This document shows, piece by piece, positions 7,978 to 15,434 of a stretch of DNA of 51,138 bases. Location: contig NZ_JAMTCT010000032.1 of NCBI RefSeq assembly GCF_024171995.1, positions 1 to 51,138 of the forward strand. Direction: 5' to 3'. Numbering within the stretch: the stretch's first letter is position 1; every line of letters begins with the position of its first letter. The stretch is from Promicromonospora umidemergens (lineage in GTDB: Bacteria > Actinomycetota > Actinomycetes > Actinomycetales > Cellulomonadaceae). The notes under the pieces were generated by a model. It was not told where the DNA came from. It ran no database searches and saw nothing but the letters and a program-made list of their open reading frames with translations. The translations under genes and the position numbers were made by a program.

Positions 7978-9156
7978 ATGGAACTCGCCCGATTCTCCGA
8001 CAGCCCCCTCGGATACTTGGTGCCCATCACAGGCCACGACGCGCGACATAGCCGGGCGTTCAGCCATCACGCCTTCGTGGCCAATCCCCTGGGTCGTGCG
8101 CCCGACCTGGACACCGAGACATGGCGTGTCGCCGCGCGGGCCGGGCGGGCGCTCGCCCGGCTCGACCAGGCGTCGCGACAGATCCCGAACCCCGGATTGC
8201 TCCGGCAACCAACTCTGCGCCGTGAGGCTCAGAGCACGTCCGCTCTTGAGGGTACGTATGCCCCGATCGAGGATGTCCTTGCGGCGGAAAGCGCTTCTGC
8301 GAGCCCCATGGGCTCGGACCTGCAGGAGGTGATGAACTACGTCGCCGCGGCCGACGCCGCGTTCAGCTGGGTGCAGCGGTACGGGCGCGTTGCTGTGCCT
8401 CTCCTCGAAGACGCACAGCGGACCCTCGTCAGCGGCACAGCTGCAGACACATCTGATGCGGGGAAAGTCCGAACCACACAGGTGGTGATCGGAAGTCCGA
8501 GCGGCCGGGTCGAGGACGCGCGGTTCATACCGATGCCTCCTGAGCACGGCATACAGCCAGCCCTGCGCGACCTCACAGATTGGATCAACGCGACTGAAGA
8601 CCATGACCCGGTCGTCGCAGCTGCAATGGCGCACTACCAGTTCGAGACCATCCACCCGTTCAATGACGGGAACGGCCGGGTCGGTCGCATGCTGATCGTG
8701 TTGCACCTTCTGGTCGCAGGTGTGTTGAGCGAGCCACTGCTCACTGTCTCACCATGGTTCGAGGCGCGGCGCTCCGAATACCAAGAGCATCTCGCCCGTG
8801 TTTCCGCGACAGGCGAATGGGGACCGTGGATCAGATTCTTCAGCACGGGGCTTGAGGCCTCCGCGATCGACACTGCCGACCGTGTCGACCGCATGCTGAA
8901 GATTCGCGATGGCTATATCGGCCGACTCCAGAATGCGAATGTTCGCAGCGCCCTCGCCCGTGACATCGTCGACGTCCTCGTCGAAACCCCTATTGTCACC
9001 GCTCCGGGACTTGCACGGCGTTTCGACAGATCACTCCAGGGCGTGCACAACGCTCTGGAGAAGCTGGTCGGTCTGGAGGTTCTACAGCGCCCTGCAGGGA
9101 TGCAGAAGCTGCGGTTCGTCTCGAGTGACTTGCTGGCCACGATCACCGATGCGTGA
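7978..9156 (+). CDS. Fic family protein (putative AMP-transferase) with inhibitory helix
   Basis: A 392-residue Fic/DOC protein. The catalytic motif HPFNDGNGRVGR is complete at about residues 226-237, including the essential His. Upstream, TSALEG at residues 87-92 matches the (S/T)xxxE(G/N) inhibitory motif, placed N-terminal to the Fic core, so this is a class II self-inhibited enzyme. A winged-helix-like C-terminal region follows (about 320-392). Most such proteins transfer AMP from ATP to Ser/Thr/Tyr of a target; the target is unknown. No clear ribosome-binding site precedes the ATG. Codon use is visibly less GC-biased than in neighbours, which could mark horizontal acquisition. No separate antitoxin gene is present, consistent with the internal motif. 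Confidence 0.9.
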   Translation: MELARFSDSPLGYLVPITGHDARHSRAFSHHAFVANPLGRAPDLDTETWRVAARAGRALARLDQASRQIPNPGLLRQPTLRREAQSTSALEGTYAPIEDVLAAESASASPMGSDLQEVMNYVAAADAAFSWVQRYGRVAVPLLEDAQRTLVSGTAADTSDAGKVRTTQVVIGSPSGRVEDARFIPMPPEHGIQPALRDLTDWINATEDHDPVVAAAMAHYQFETIHPFNDGNGRVGRMLIVLHLLVAGVLSEPLLTVSPWFEARRSEYQEHLARVSATGEWGPWIRFFSTGLEASAIDTADRVDRMLKIRDGYIGRLQNANVRSALARDIVDVLVETPIVTAPGLARRFDRSLQGVHNALEKLVGLEVLQRPAGMQKLRFVSSDLLATITDA

Positions 9157-9222
9157 ACTCCACCCCGCACGGTCACCTGGCACCGACGACAGCGGTGGAG
9201 AGCCTGTCGCAAGTCTTACTCG

Positions 9223-9276
9223 CCCGTAGTGCGCGCGGAGTGAACGTGCCGGTGCCCACGCCACGCGCACTACGGG
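9223..9276. terminator. Long hairpin between convergent fic and chitinase genes
   Basis: CCCGTAGTGCGCG (9223-9235) and CGCGCACTACGGG (9264-9276) are perfect 13-bp complementary arms around a 28-base loop. The position between two convergent stops (9156 and 9285) suggests a bidirectional transcription stop. Confidence 0.6.
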
Positions 9277-9284
9277 TAGTTGCA

Positions 9285-10202
9285 TCAGCAGTAGAGGTTG
9301 CCGCCCGGGTCCACGCCAAGTGCGCTGGTGAAGCGCAGGTAGGTGTCGATGCGGCTCTGCACCTGTGCGGGGTTGCCACCGTTGCACTCGATGCTGCCGT
9401 TGATGCTGCGGATCGTCTCGCCGAAGCCGCGGTTGTTCACGATCGCCGCGTGCGGGGTCATGGTGCCCGGGCCGTTCTGGGTGTTCCAGTACCAGAGCCC
9501 GGTCTTCCAGGCGATCGCCGAGTCGGTCTGCACCAGGCGCGGGTTGTTCAGCAGGTCGATGCCTAGGGCGTCGCCCGCCGCCTTGTAGTTGTAGTTCCAG
9601 CTCAGCTGGATGGGGCCCTTGCCGTAGTACTGGTCGTGGCCCGCCGGGCAGCCGTAGGGCTGGGACAGGTCGCAGTAGTGCGGGTAGTTCGCCGTGTTCT
9701 GCTCGACGATGTGCACCAGGCCACCGGTCTCGTGGGAGACGTTGGCGAGGAACGCGGCAGCCTCGCGCTTCTGGACGGTCTCGCTGCCGGTGTTGGCGAA
9801 CCCCGGGTAGGCGCTGAGCGCTTCGACGAGCCCGGAGTAGGTGTAGAAGGAGTTCCGGTTGGGGAAGAACTGGTTGAACTGCGCCTGGCTGACCGGGAAG
9901 TCCTCGGTGCCCGGCGGGTCGGTCGGATCCTCACCGCCGCCGCAGGCACCGACGCGCTCCCAGACGCCCCACTCGCCGGTCGTACCGGGCGTCTCGCCCT
10001 GGGTCCACCACTTGGCGCGCCACGCGACCCCGGCATGGGTGACCTGGTTGCCACCAACGTAGACCGCGCTGCTGCTCCAGGCCGCAGAGCTGCAGTCGGC
10101 TACGGCAGCCTGAGCCGCCGGGACGGTGACCGCTGCCGCCCCTGTCGTCAGGAGCGCAGCGACGAGAGCTGTGATCAGTAGCGGTGCGCGACGAGATCTC
10201 AC
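9285..10202 (-). CDS. Secreted GH19 chitinase with N-terminal chitin-binding module
   Basis: A secreted chitinase of about 305 residues. The N-terminus is basic then hydrophobic with an AQA-A cleavage site (about residues 1-32). A CBM5/12-type module follows (about 36-90), recognised by SSAVYVGGNQVTHAGVAW and AKWWTQGE. After a short DPTDPPGTE linker comes the GH19 catalytic domain (about 105-305), with the general acid Glu in NVSHETGGL, the YYGKGPIQLSWNYNY segment, and Cys residues placed as in bacterial GH19 enzymes. It would hydrolyse chitin by inversion outside the cell. GTG at 10202 has GAGGTGG upstream; an in-frame GTG at 10211 overlaps that site. No AGAGCGCTCT operator of the neighbouring LacI regulator is seen in front of it. 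Confidence 0.93.
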   Translation of the reverse strand: MRSRRAPLLITALVAALLTTGAAAVTVPAAQAAVADCSSAAWSSSAVYVGGNQVTHAGVAWRAKWWTQGETPGTTGEWGVWERVGACGGGEDPTDPPGTEDFPVSQAQFNQFFPNRNSFYTYSGLVEALSAYPGFANTGSETVQKREAAAFLANVSHETGGLVHIVEQNTANYPHYCDLSQPYGCPAGHDQYYGKGPIQLSWNYNYKAAGDALGIDLLNNPRLVQTDSAIAWKTGLWYWNTQNGPGTMTPHAAIVNNRGFGETIRSINGSIECNGGNPAQVQSRIDTYLRFTSALGVDPGGNLYC

Positions 10203-10318
10203 GGGAACCACCTCGCTTCCGGTTCTGGGCCGTCGTCGTCGACGACCGATTTGTTCAGGAACCTAGCAAGATGGCTGGCGAGCAGTCGTGAGGGATTCCC
10301 ACACGAGCGACCCGTACC

Positions 10319-11365
10319 TCACGCCGAGTCGCGGACCACCAGGACCGGCTCGAAGATCGCCGACCGCACGGCCGGCTCGTCGGCGTCGATCTGCTCCAGC
10401 AGCATCCGCGCCATCTCCTCCGCCATCTTCTCGACGGGCTGGCGCACCGTCGTGAGCCGGGGGCGGGTCTGCACGGCCACGGGGCTGTCGTCGAACCCGA
10501 CGATCGCGACGTCGTCCGGCACGCGCCGCCCGTTCGTCTGCAGCACGTGGATGGCGCCCTGCGCCATGAGGTCGTTCGAGACGAAGACCCCGTCCAGGTC
10601 CGGGTTCGCCGCGAGGAGCTCCGCCATCGCGGTCTCTCCGCTCTCGAACGTGAAGGACCCCTCGGCGCTCGGGACGAACGCGTGCCCGCGCCGCGCCGCC
10701 GCGTCCCGGAAACCGTCGAGCCGGTCCCGGGCGGCCGGCACGTCGACCGGCCCGGAGATCACGCCGAGCTTGCGGCAGCCCCGGTCGAGCAGGTGGTTGG
10801 CCGCGAGGCGGGCGCCGTCGGCGTTGGCGAGGTCTACGTAGCTCGCCGGGATCGCATGGCCCGGCCGGGCGAAGAGCACTATCGGGCTCCCCGTACCCAG
10901 CAGGCCCGCGGGCAGCGGGTCGTCGGCGTAGGTGGACACGAGCAGCGCCCCGTCGGCATTACCGAACCGCAGGTAGGAGACCACCTGGTCCCGCGTCTGG
11001 CCGTTGTCGGCGAACATCAGGACCGGGTGCACGTCGTGCGGCCGAAGCGTCCGCACGAGGGACCCGACCACCCGGCCGAAGAACGGGTCGGAGAAGACGC
11101 CCGACAGGTCCAGCTCGATGTCGGGGTCGGCGTCAGCACCCGAGATGACGACGGCGACCGTGCCCGTACGGCGCGTTACCAGGGACCGTGCCGCCCGGTT
11201 GGGCACATAGCCGGTCTCCGCCACGGCCTCGAGCACCACCTCCTGCACCGCTGGCGCGACCTTGCGCTTGCCGTTGATCACGCGGGACACGGTCGCGCGG
11301 GAGACGCCGGCGACCTTCGCCACGTCCTCCAGGGTCGGCGCCGGACGCCGCAGATCCTTGGTCAC
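10319..11365 (-). CDS. LacI family transcriptional regulator
   Basis: A 348-residue LacI/GalR repressor. The DNA-binding domain PTLEDVAKVAGVSRATVSRVINGKRKV begins about residue 9, with the hinge at YVPNRAARSLV; a periplasmic-binding-protein-like sensor domain follows and includes GVFVSNDLMAQGA and DVAIVGFDDSPVA. The frame extends to 11428, but that would run through the operator at 11384-11400, so the GTG at 11365 is chosen; no clear ribosome-binding site is seen and the message may be nearly leaderless. The same 17-bp operator precedes this gene and the divergent three-gene operon at 11675, so it probably represses both and responds to a glucan- or glycan-derived sugar. Confidence 0.9.
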   Translation of the reverse strand: MTKDLRRPAPTLEDVAKVAGVSRATVSRVINGKRKVAPAVQEVVLEAVAETGYVPNRAARSLVTRRTGTVAVVISGADADPDIELDLSGVFSDPFFGRVVGSLVRTLRPHDVHPVLMFADNGQTRDQVVSYLRFGNADGALLVSTYADDPLPAGLLGTGSPIVLFARPGHAIPASYVDLANADGARLAANHLLDRGCRKLGVISGPVDVPAARDRLDGFRDAAARRGHAFVPSAEGSFTFESGETAMAELLAANPDLDGVFVSNDLMAQGAIHVLQTNGRRVPDDVAIVGFDDSPVAVQTRPRLTTVRQPVEKMAEEMARMLLEQIDADEPAVRSAIFEPVLVVRDSA

Positions 11366-11383
11366 AAGGCTGACGTTAACAGA

Positions 11384-11400
11384 GTAAGAGCGCTCTCCCA
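11384..11400. promoter_or_regulatory. LacI-type operator O1, in front of the lacI gene
   Basis: GTAAGAGCGCTCTCCCA, with perfect core palindrome AGAGCGCTCT, about 20 bases upstream of the regulator's start. An identical 17-mer is found at 11563-11579, which makes autoregulation likely. Confidence 0.8.
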
Positions 11401-11562
11401 TGGAGCCTGAGCGGGTGAGGTGGTGCATGAACGAGCACCACCGACGTCGCTCAGAACGCCGACCATCTGGCCTTAAGAGAGGTGTAGCAGCCCGAAAATA
11501 CAGGACAGCCAGTACCGCAGAAGCCTTGACGCCTCCTCAAGAGCGGGTCAAAGATTGGCGGG

Positions 11563-11579
11563 GTAAGAGCGCTCTCCCA
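11563..11579. promoter_or_regulatory. LacI-type operator O2, in front of the CBM32 operon
   Basis: GTAAGAGCGCTCTCCCA, identical over 17 bases and same orientation as the copy at 11384-11400. It lies about 95 bases upstream of the first secreted enzyme and directly downstream of a possible promoter, a good position for repression. Confidence 0.8.
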
Positions 11580-11674
11580 ACTCGCGGCGCACCGGAGCGA
11601 CGCGAAGGCAGGCTCAACGACGAACCGCGCCACCGGCCATCGCACCGGCCGGCGAGCGGACGGAGAGGAAGACC

Positions 11675-13936
11675 ATGATCACCACCGGATCACCCGGCGC
11701 GCTGGCGGGGCGGTTCAAGCGCCGCCTCCGCGCACGAGCCGCTGTCCTGGCGACCGGCCTGCTGACCGCGACGGCTCTCGTCGTGCCGGCAGCCTCGGCA
11801 CACGCCGAACCGGCCCTGCTGTCGCAGGACCGGCCCGCCACCGCCTCCTCCGAGGAGAACCCCGACTACACGCCCGCGAGCGCCGCCGTCGACGGCGATC
11901 TCGGCACCCGCTGGGCCAGCGAGTTCAGCGACCCGCAGTGGATCCAGGTCGATCTCGGCACGTCGGCCGGTCTCGACCGGGTCGAGCTGGTCTGGGAGTC
12001 GGCCTACTCGACCACCTATGAGTTCCAGGTCTCGGCTGACGCGTCCTCGTGGTCCACGGTGTACTCGACCGACTCGGGCGACGGCGGCACTGACGCCTTC
12101 GACGTCGAGGGCACCGCCCGCTACGTGCGGCTGCTGTCCACGGCGCGGTCGGGCGGCTACGGCAACTCCCTGTGGGAGCTGCGGGTCTTCGGCGAGGCGG
12201 GCGGCTCGAACCCGGGCGACCCCGGAGACCCCGGAGATCCCGGAGACCCCGACTACGTCGATCCCGGCCATCCCGGCGTCCCGGTACCGGACTCGGGGCC
12301 GAGCACCGTCGACGTCGTGGGCGGCGACGGATCCTGGGACCTGGAGGTCGACGGCCAGCCGTACACCGTGCGCGGCTTCACCTGGGGCCCGGCGTTCAGC
12401 GCGGCGGACCACTACATGCCGCCGCTCGTCGAGATGGGCGCCAACACCATCCGGACCTGGGGCACCGGCGCGGACACCCGGCAGCTGCTGGACTCCGCCG
12501 CGGCGCACGACATCCGCGTGGTGATGGGGTTCTGGCTCCTGCCCGGCGGCGGACCGGGTTCGGGCGGCTGCATCGACTACCGCACCGACACGAGCTACAA
12601 GTCGGAGACCAAGGCCGACATCCTCAGCTGGGTCGAGACCTACAAGAACCACCCCGGCGTGCTCATGTGGAACATCGGCAACGAGGCGATCCTCGGCCTG
12701 CAGAACTGCTACTCGGGCACCGAGCTGGAGGAGATCCGGCACGCGTACGCGGCCTTCGTCAACGAGGTGAGCGTCGCCGTGCACCAGGCCGACCCGAACC
12801 ACCCGACCACGAGCACGGACGCCTGGGCAGGCGCCTGGCCCTACATCGAGGAGAACGCTCCTGACCTCGACCTGCTGTCGATCAACGCCTACGGCGACGT
12901 GTGCAACATCGAGGAGGCCTGGGAGACGGGCGGCTACGACCGCCCCTACCTCCTGACCGAGGGCGGCGCGGCCGGCGAGTGGGAGGTGCCCGACGACGCC
13001 AACGGCGTCCCCGAGGAGCCCACCGACCTCGAGAAGGGTGCCGCCTACGTCGACTCCTGGCGCTGCCTGCGGGAGCACGAGGGCGTCGCGCTGGGCGCCA
13101 CGTTCTTCCACTACGGCATCGAGGGCGACTTCGGCGGCGTGTGGTTCAACATCCTGCCCGGCGACAACAAGCGCCTCGGCTACTACTCGATCGCACGGGC
13201 CTGGGGCGTCGACATCTCCGGGATGAACACCCCGCCGCGCATCTCCGCGATGGACGTCCCCGCTGCGACGGCGGTGGAGGCCGGCGCGGAGTTCACGGTC
13301 ACCGTGGACGTCACCGACCCCGACGGCGACCCGATCACGTCAAACGTCATGCTGAACAGCAAGTACATCAACGACGCCGGCGGCATCGCCCAGGCCGAGT
13401 TCGACGAGACGGCCCCGGGCACGTTCCGGGTCACGGCGCCGGAGATGCTCGGCGTCTGGAAGGTGTACGTGTTCGCCGAGGACGGCAACGGCAACGTGGG
13501 CGTGGAGACCAGGTCGTTCCGTGTCGTCGCGCCCGAGGTCGAGGGGACCAACATCGCGCTCGACAAGACGGCTACGGCGTCGAGCTTCGACCCGTGGAAC
13601 GGCGACTGGACCCCCGGCCAGGCCGTCGACGGCGATGCCTCGACCCGCTGGGCGAGCGAATGGGGGCCCACCGGCTGGTACCAGGTGGACCTGGGGTCGG
13701 AGCAGTCGTTCGACCACCTGCAGCTCGTCTGGGAGACGGCCTACGGCAAGTCCTACGAGGTGCAGACCTCGGACGACGGCAGCTCCTGGACCACCGTCGA
13801 GACGGTCACGGGCGGCAACGGCGGCGTCGACAGCATCGACGTCTCCGGCTCCGGCCGGTACGTGCGCCTCAACCTCACCGAGCGCGGCACCGAATGGGGC
13901 TACTCCCTGTACGAGGTCGGCATCTACCAGCGGTGA
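11675..13936 (+). CDS. Secreted glycoside hydrolase (GH2-type/Gas1-like TIM barrel) flanked by two F5/8 type C domains
   Basis: A 753-residue secreted protein. A signal peptide ends near ASAHA (about 44). An F5/8 type C (CBM32-like) domain spans about 46-175, then a GDP-repeat linker (about 182-205), a TIM-barrel domain (about 215-520), an Ig-like domain (about 522-620) and a second F5/8 type C domain (about 625-753). The barrel begins with DLEVDGQPYTVRGFTWGP and has the expected catalytic pair of clan A glycosidases: Glu337 in NIGNEAI (acid/base) and Glu429 in LLTEGG (nucleophile). The style resembles GH2 C-terminal barrels and GH72/Gas1-like beta-1,3-glucan enzymes; the exact family is uncertain. 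First gene of a three-gene operon under the LacI-type operator at 11563. Confidence 0.85.
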   Translation: MITTGSPGALAGRFKRRLRARAAVLATGLLTATALVVPAASAHAEPALLSQDRPATASSEENPDYTPASAAVDGDLGTRWASEFSDPQWIQVDLGTSAGLDRVELVWESAYSTTYEFQVSADASSWSTVYSTDSGDGGTDAFDVEGTARYVRLLSTARSGGYGNSLWELRVFGEAGGSNPGDPGDPGDPGDPDYVDPGHPGVPVPDSGPSTVDVVGGDGSWDLEVDGQPYTVRGFTWGPAFSAADHYMPPLVEMGANTIRTWGTGADTRQLLDSAAAHDIRVVMGFWLLPGGGPGSGGCIDYRTDTSYKSETKADILSWVETYKNHPGVLMWNIGNEAILGLQNCYSGTELEEIRHAYAAFVNEVSVAVHQADPNHPTTSTDAWAGAWPYIEENAPDLDLLSINAYGDVCNIEEAWETGGYDRPYLLTEGGAAGEWEVPDDANGVPEEPTDLEKGAAYVDSWRCLREHEGVALGATFFHYGIEGDFGGVWFNILPGDNKRLGYYSIARAWGVDISGMNTPPRISAMDVPAATAVEAGAEFTVTVDVTDPDGDPITSNVMLNSKYINDAGGIAQAEFDETAPGTFRVTAPEMLGVWKVYVFAEDGNGNVGVETRSFRVVAPEVEGTNIALDKTATASSFDPWNGDWTPGQAVDGDASTRWASEWGPTGWYQVDLGSEQSFDHLQLVWETAYGKSYEVQTSDDGSSWTTVETVTGGNGGVDSIDVSGSGRYVRLNLTERGTEWGYSLYEVGIYQR

Positions 13937-14012
13937 CACGGCAGCGACGTCAGCAGCAGTGACGTCAGCAGCCCAGAGCAGCACTGAAACCACCAGCAGT
14001 GAAGGAGGAACC

Positions 14013-15434
14013 ATGCGCACAGCACTCCGCACACCCAGCGGCCTCAGATCTCGCGTCCTGGCCGGCGCACTCGCCACGGTACTGCTCGCCTCGACCTTGA
14101 GCGCGGCCGCGACCCTCGGCGCCACCACCGCCGTCGCCGAACCGAACACGCTCCTCTCGCAGGGCGCGCTCACCGCGGCGTCCAGCTCCGAGTCGGGCGG
14201 TCTGGGGCCGCGCTTCGCGGTCGACGGCGACCGCGGCACCCGCTGGGCCAGCGCCCCGACGGACGACGAGTGGATCCGGGTCGATCTCGGCCGGTCCTAC
14301 GCCCTCGACCACATCGCCCTGGAGTGGGAGGCCGCGTACGGCGCGGCGTTCACGCTCCAGGTCTCGGCCGACGGCGACGCCTGGACCACGGTCGTCACCG
14401 AGGCAGCCGGCACCGGCGGGACCGAGGTGTACGACGTCGTCGCCACTGGCCGCTACGTCCAGCTCGTCGGCACGGCCCGCGGTACCGGGTACGGCTACTC
14501 GCTCCTCGAGCTCCAGGTATTCGGCGACGGCGAGGTCGGCGGGCCGGAGGACCCGCCGCCGTTCCCGGACGACGAGGTCACGCACCACGAGTTCCAGGCG
14601 AACTGCACGTTCTCGCACTTCCTGCCGGACGACTCGATCGTGTACCCAGGGCAGCCAGGCCGGTCGCACCTGCACACGTTCATCGGCAACCGCTCGACGG
14701 ACGCCTTCACCACGCCCGCCAGCCTGCTCGCGAGCCCGGAGAGCACGTGCACGGTGCCCCAGGACCAGTCGGCCTACTGGTTCCCCACCCTCACGGAGGG
14801 CGGGGTCCCTGTCGAGCCGAACATCCCGATGACGGTCTACTACAAGTCGGGGATCGACGACTACGCCGACGTCGTGCCGTTCCCGGAGGGACTCCAGTTC
14901 GTGGCCGGCGACATGATGGCCACCGTCGACGAGTTCCGCACGGCGCCCGGCGCCGTCGAGGGCTGGGAGTGCGGCGACATCTCCAAGAGCTGGGAGATCC
15001 CGGCGAGCTGCCCCGAGGGCACGCAGCTGAACATCCGCTACCAGGCCCCGAGCTGCTGGGACGGGATGCACCTGACGCCGGAGGAGTCCGCCCACATGGG
15101 CCACGGCACGCACATGGCGTACCCGGTAGCGGGCCAGTGCCCGCTCAGCCATCCCGTGGCGGTCCCGATGCTCGAGTTCAAGATCGCCTGGCCGGTCAGC
15201 GGCGACATGTCCGACGTCGCACTCGTCAGCGGGTCCGACCAGTCCTGGCACTACGACTTCGTCAACGCCTGGGACCCCGAGGTGCTCCGCCGCCTCGTGG
15301 AGCAGTGCATCAACGGCGGGCTGCAGTGCAACCCCCGCGGCTACGACCTGTACAAGCCCCACCGTGGCACCGTGCTCGACGAGAACTACGAGCTCGTGCC
15401 GGAGCCGGCCGCACGCCAGGAGGCAGCATCATGA
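14013..15434 (+). CDS. Secreted F5/8 type C + DUF1996 domain protein
   Basis: A 473-residue secreted protein. The signal peptide ends around AVAEP (about 44). An F5/8 type C domain (about 45-170) is very close in wording to those of the neighbouring genes. The C-terminal two thirds match DUF1996: EFQANCTFSHFLPDDSIVYPG and SHLHTFIGNRST, with several conserved Cys and His (C in SCWDGMHL, H in MGHGTHMAYP). DUF1996 is common in fungi and in actinobacteria and has no settled activity; binding or cleavage of a cell-wall glycan is inferred from the attached module. ATG has AAGGAGG 5 bases upstream. Its end overlaps the next gene (ATGA), so they are coupled. Confidence 0.85.
   Translation: MRTALRTPSGLRSRVLAGALATVLLASTLSAAATLGATTAVAEPNTLLSQGALTAASSSESGGLGPRFAVDGDRGTRWASAPTDDEWIRVDLGRSYALDHIALEWEAAYGAAFTLQVSADGDAWTTVVTEAAGTGGTEVYDVVATGRYVQLVGTARGTGYGYSLLELQVFGDGEVGGPEDPPPFPDDEVTHHEFQANCTFSHFLPDDSIVYPGQPGRSHLHTFIGNRSTDAFTTPASLLASPESTCTVPQDQSAYWFPTLTEGGVPVEPNIPMTVYYKSGIDDYADVVPFPEGLQFVAGDMMATVDEFRTAPGAVEGWECGDISKSWEIPASCPEGTQLNIRYQAPSCWDGMHLTPEESAHMGHGTHMAYPVAGQCPLSHPVAVPMLEFKIAWPVSGDMSDVALVSGSDQSWHYDFVNAWDPEVLRRLVEQCINGGLQCNPRGYDLYKPHRGTVLDENYELVPEPAARQEAAS

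Larger units (their letters stand above)
11366..11674. other. Divergent control region between LacI regulator and CBM32 operon (no gene)
   Basis: These 309 bases hold no credible gene. They contain two copies of a LacI-type operator (see separate entries), an 8-bp stem-loop GGTGGTGC/GCACCACC at 11419-11442 within the region between the operators, and a possible promoter TTGACG (11526-11531) with an 18-base spacer to AAAGAT (11550-11555), which would place the start of transcription at the second operator. Confidence 0.55.

Noticed and set aside
8285-8300. GGAAAGCGCTTC inside fic, similar to the shared Gfo/Idh operator core
   Set aside because: It is deep inside a coding frame with no promoter context; probably chance.
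10235-10246. GTCGTCGACGAC perfect palindrome upstream of the chitinase
   Set aside because: It is part of a simple GTC/GAC run common in GC-rich DNA; no second copy supports a regulatory role.
13937-14012. Direct repeat of ACGTCAGCAG between the first two CBM32 operon genes
   Set aside because: Short and not palindromic as a unit; most likely slippage in a CAG-rich spacer with no visible function.
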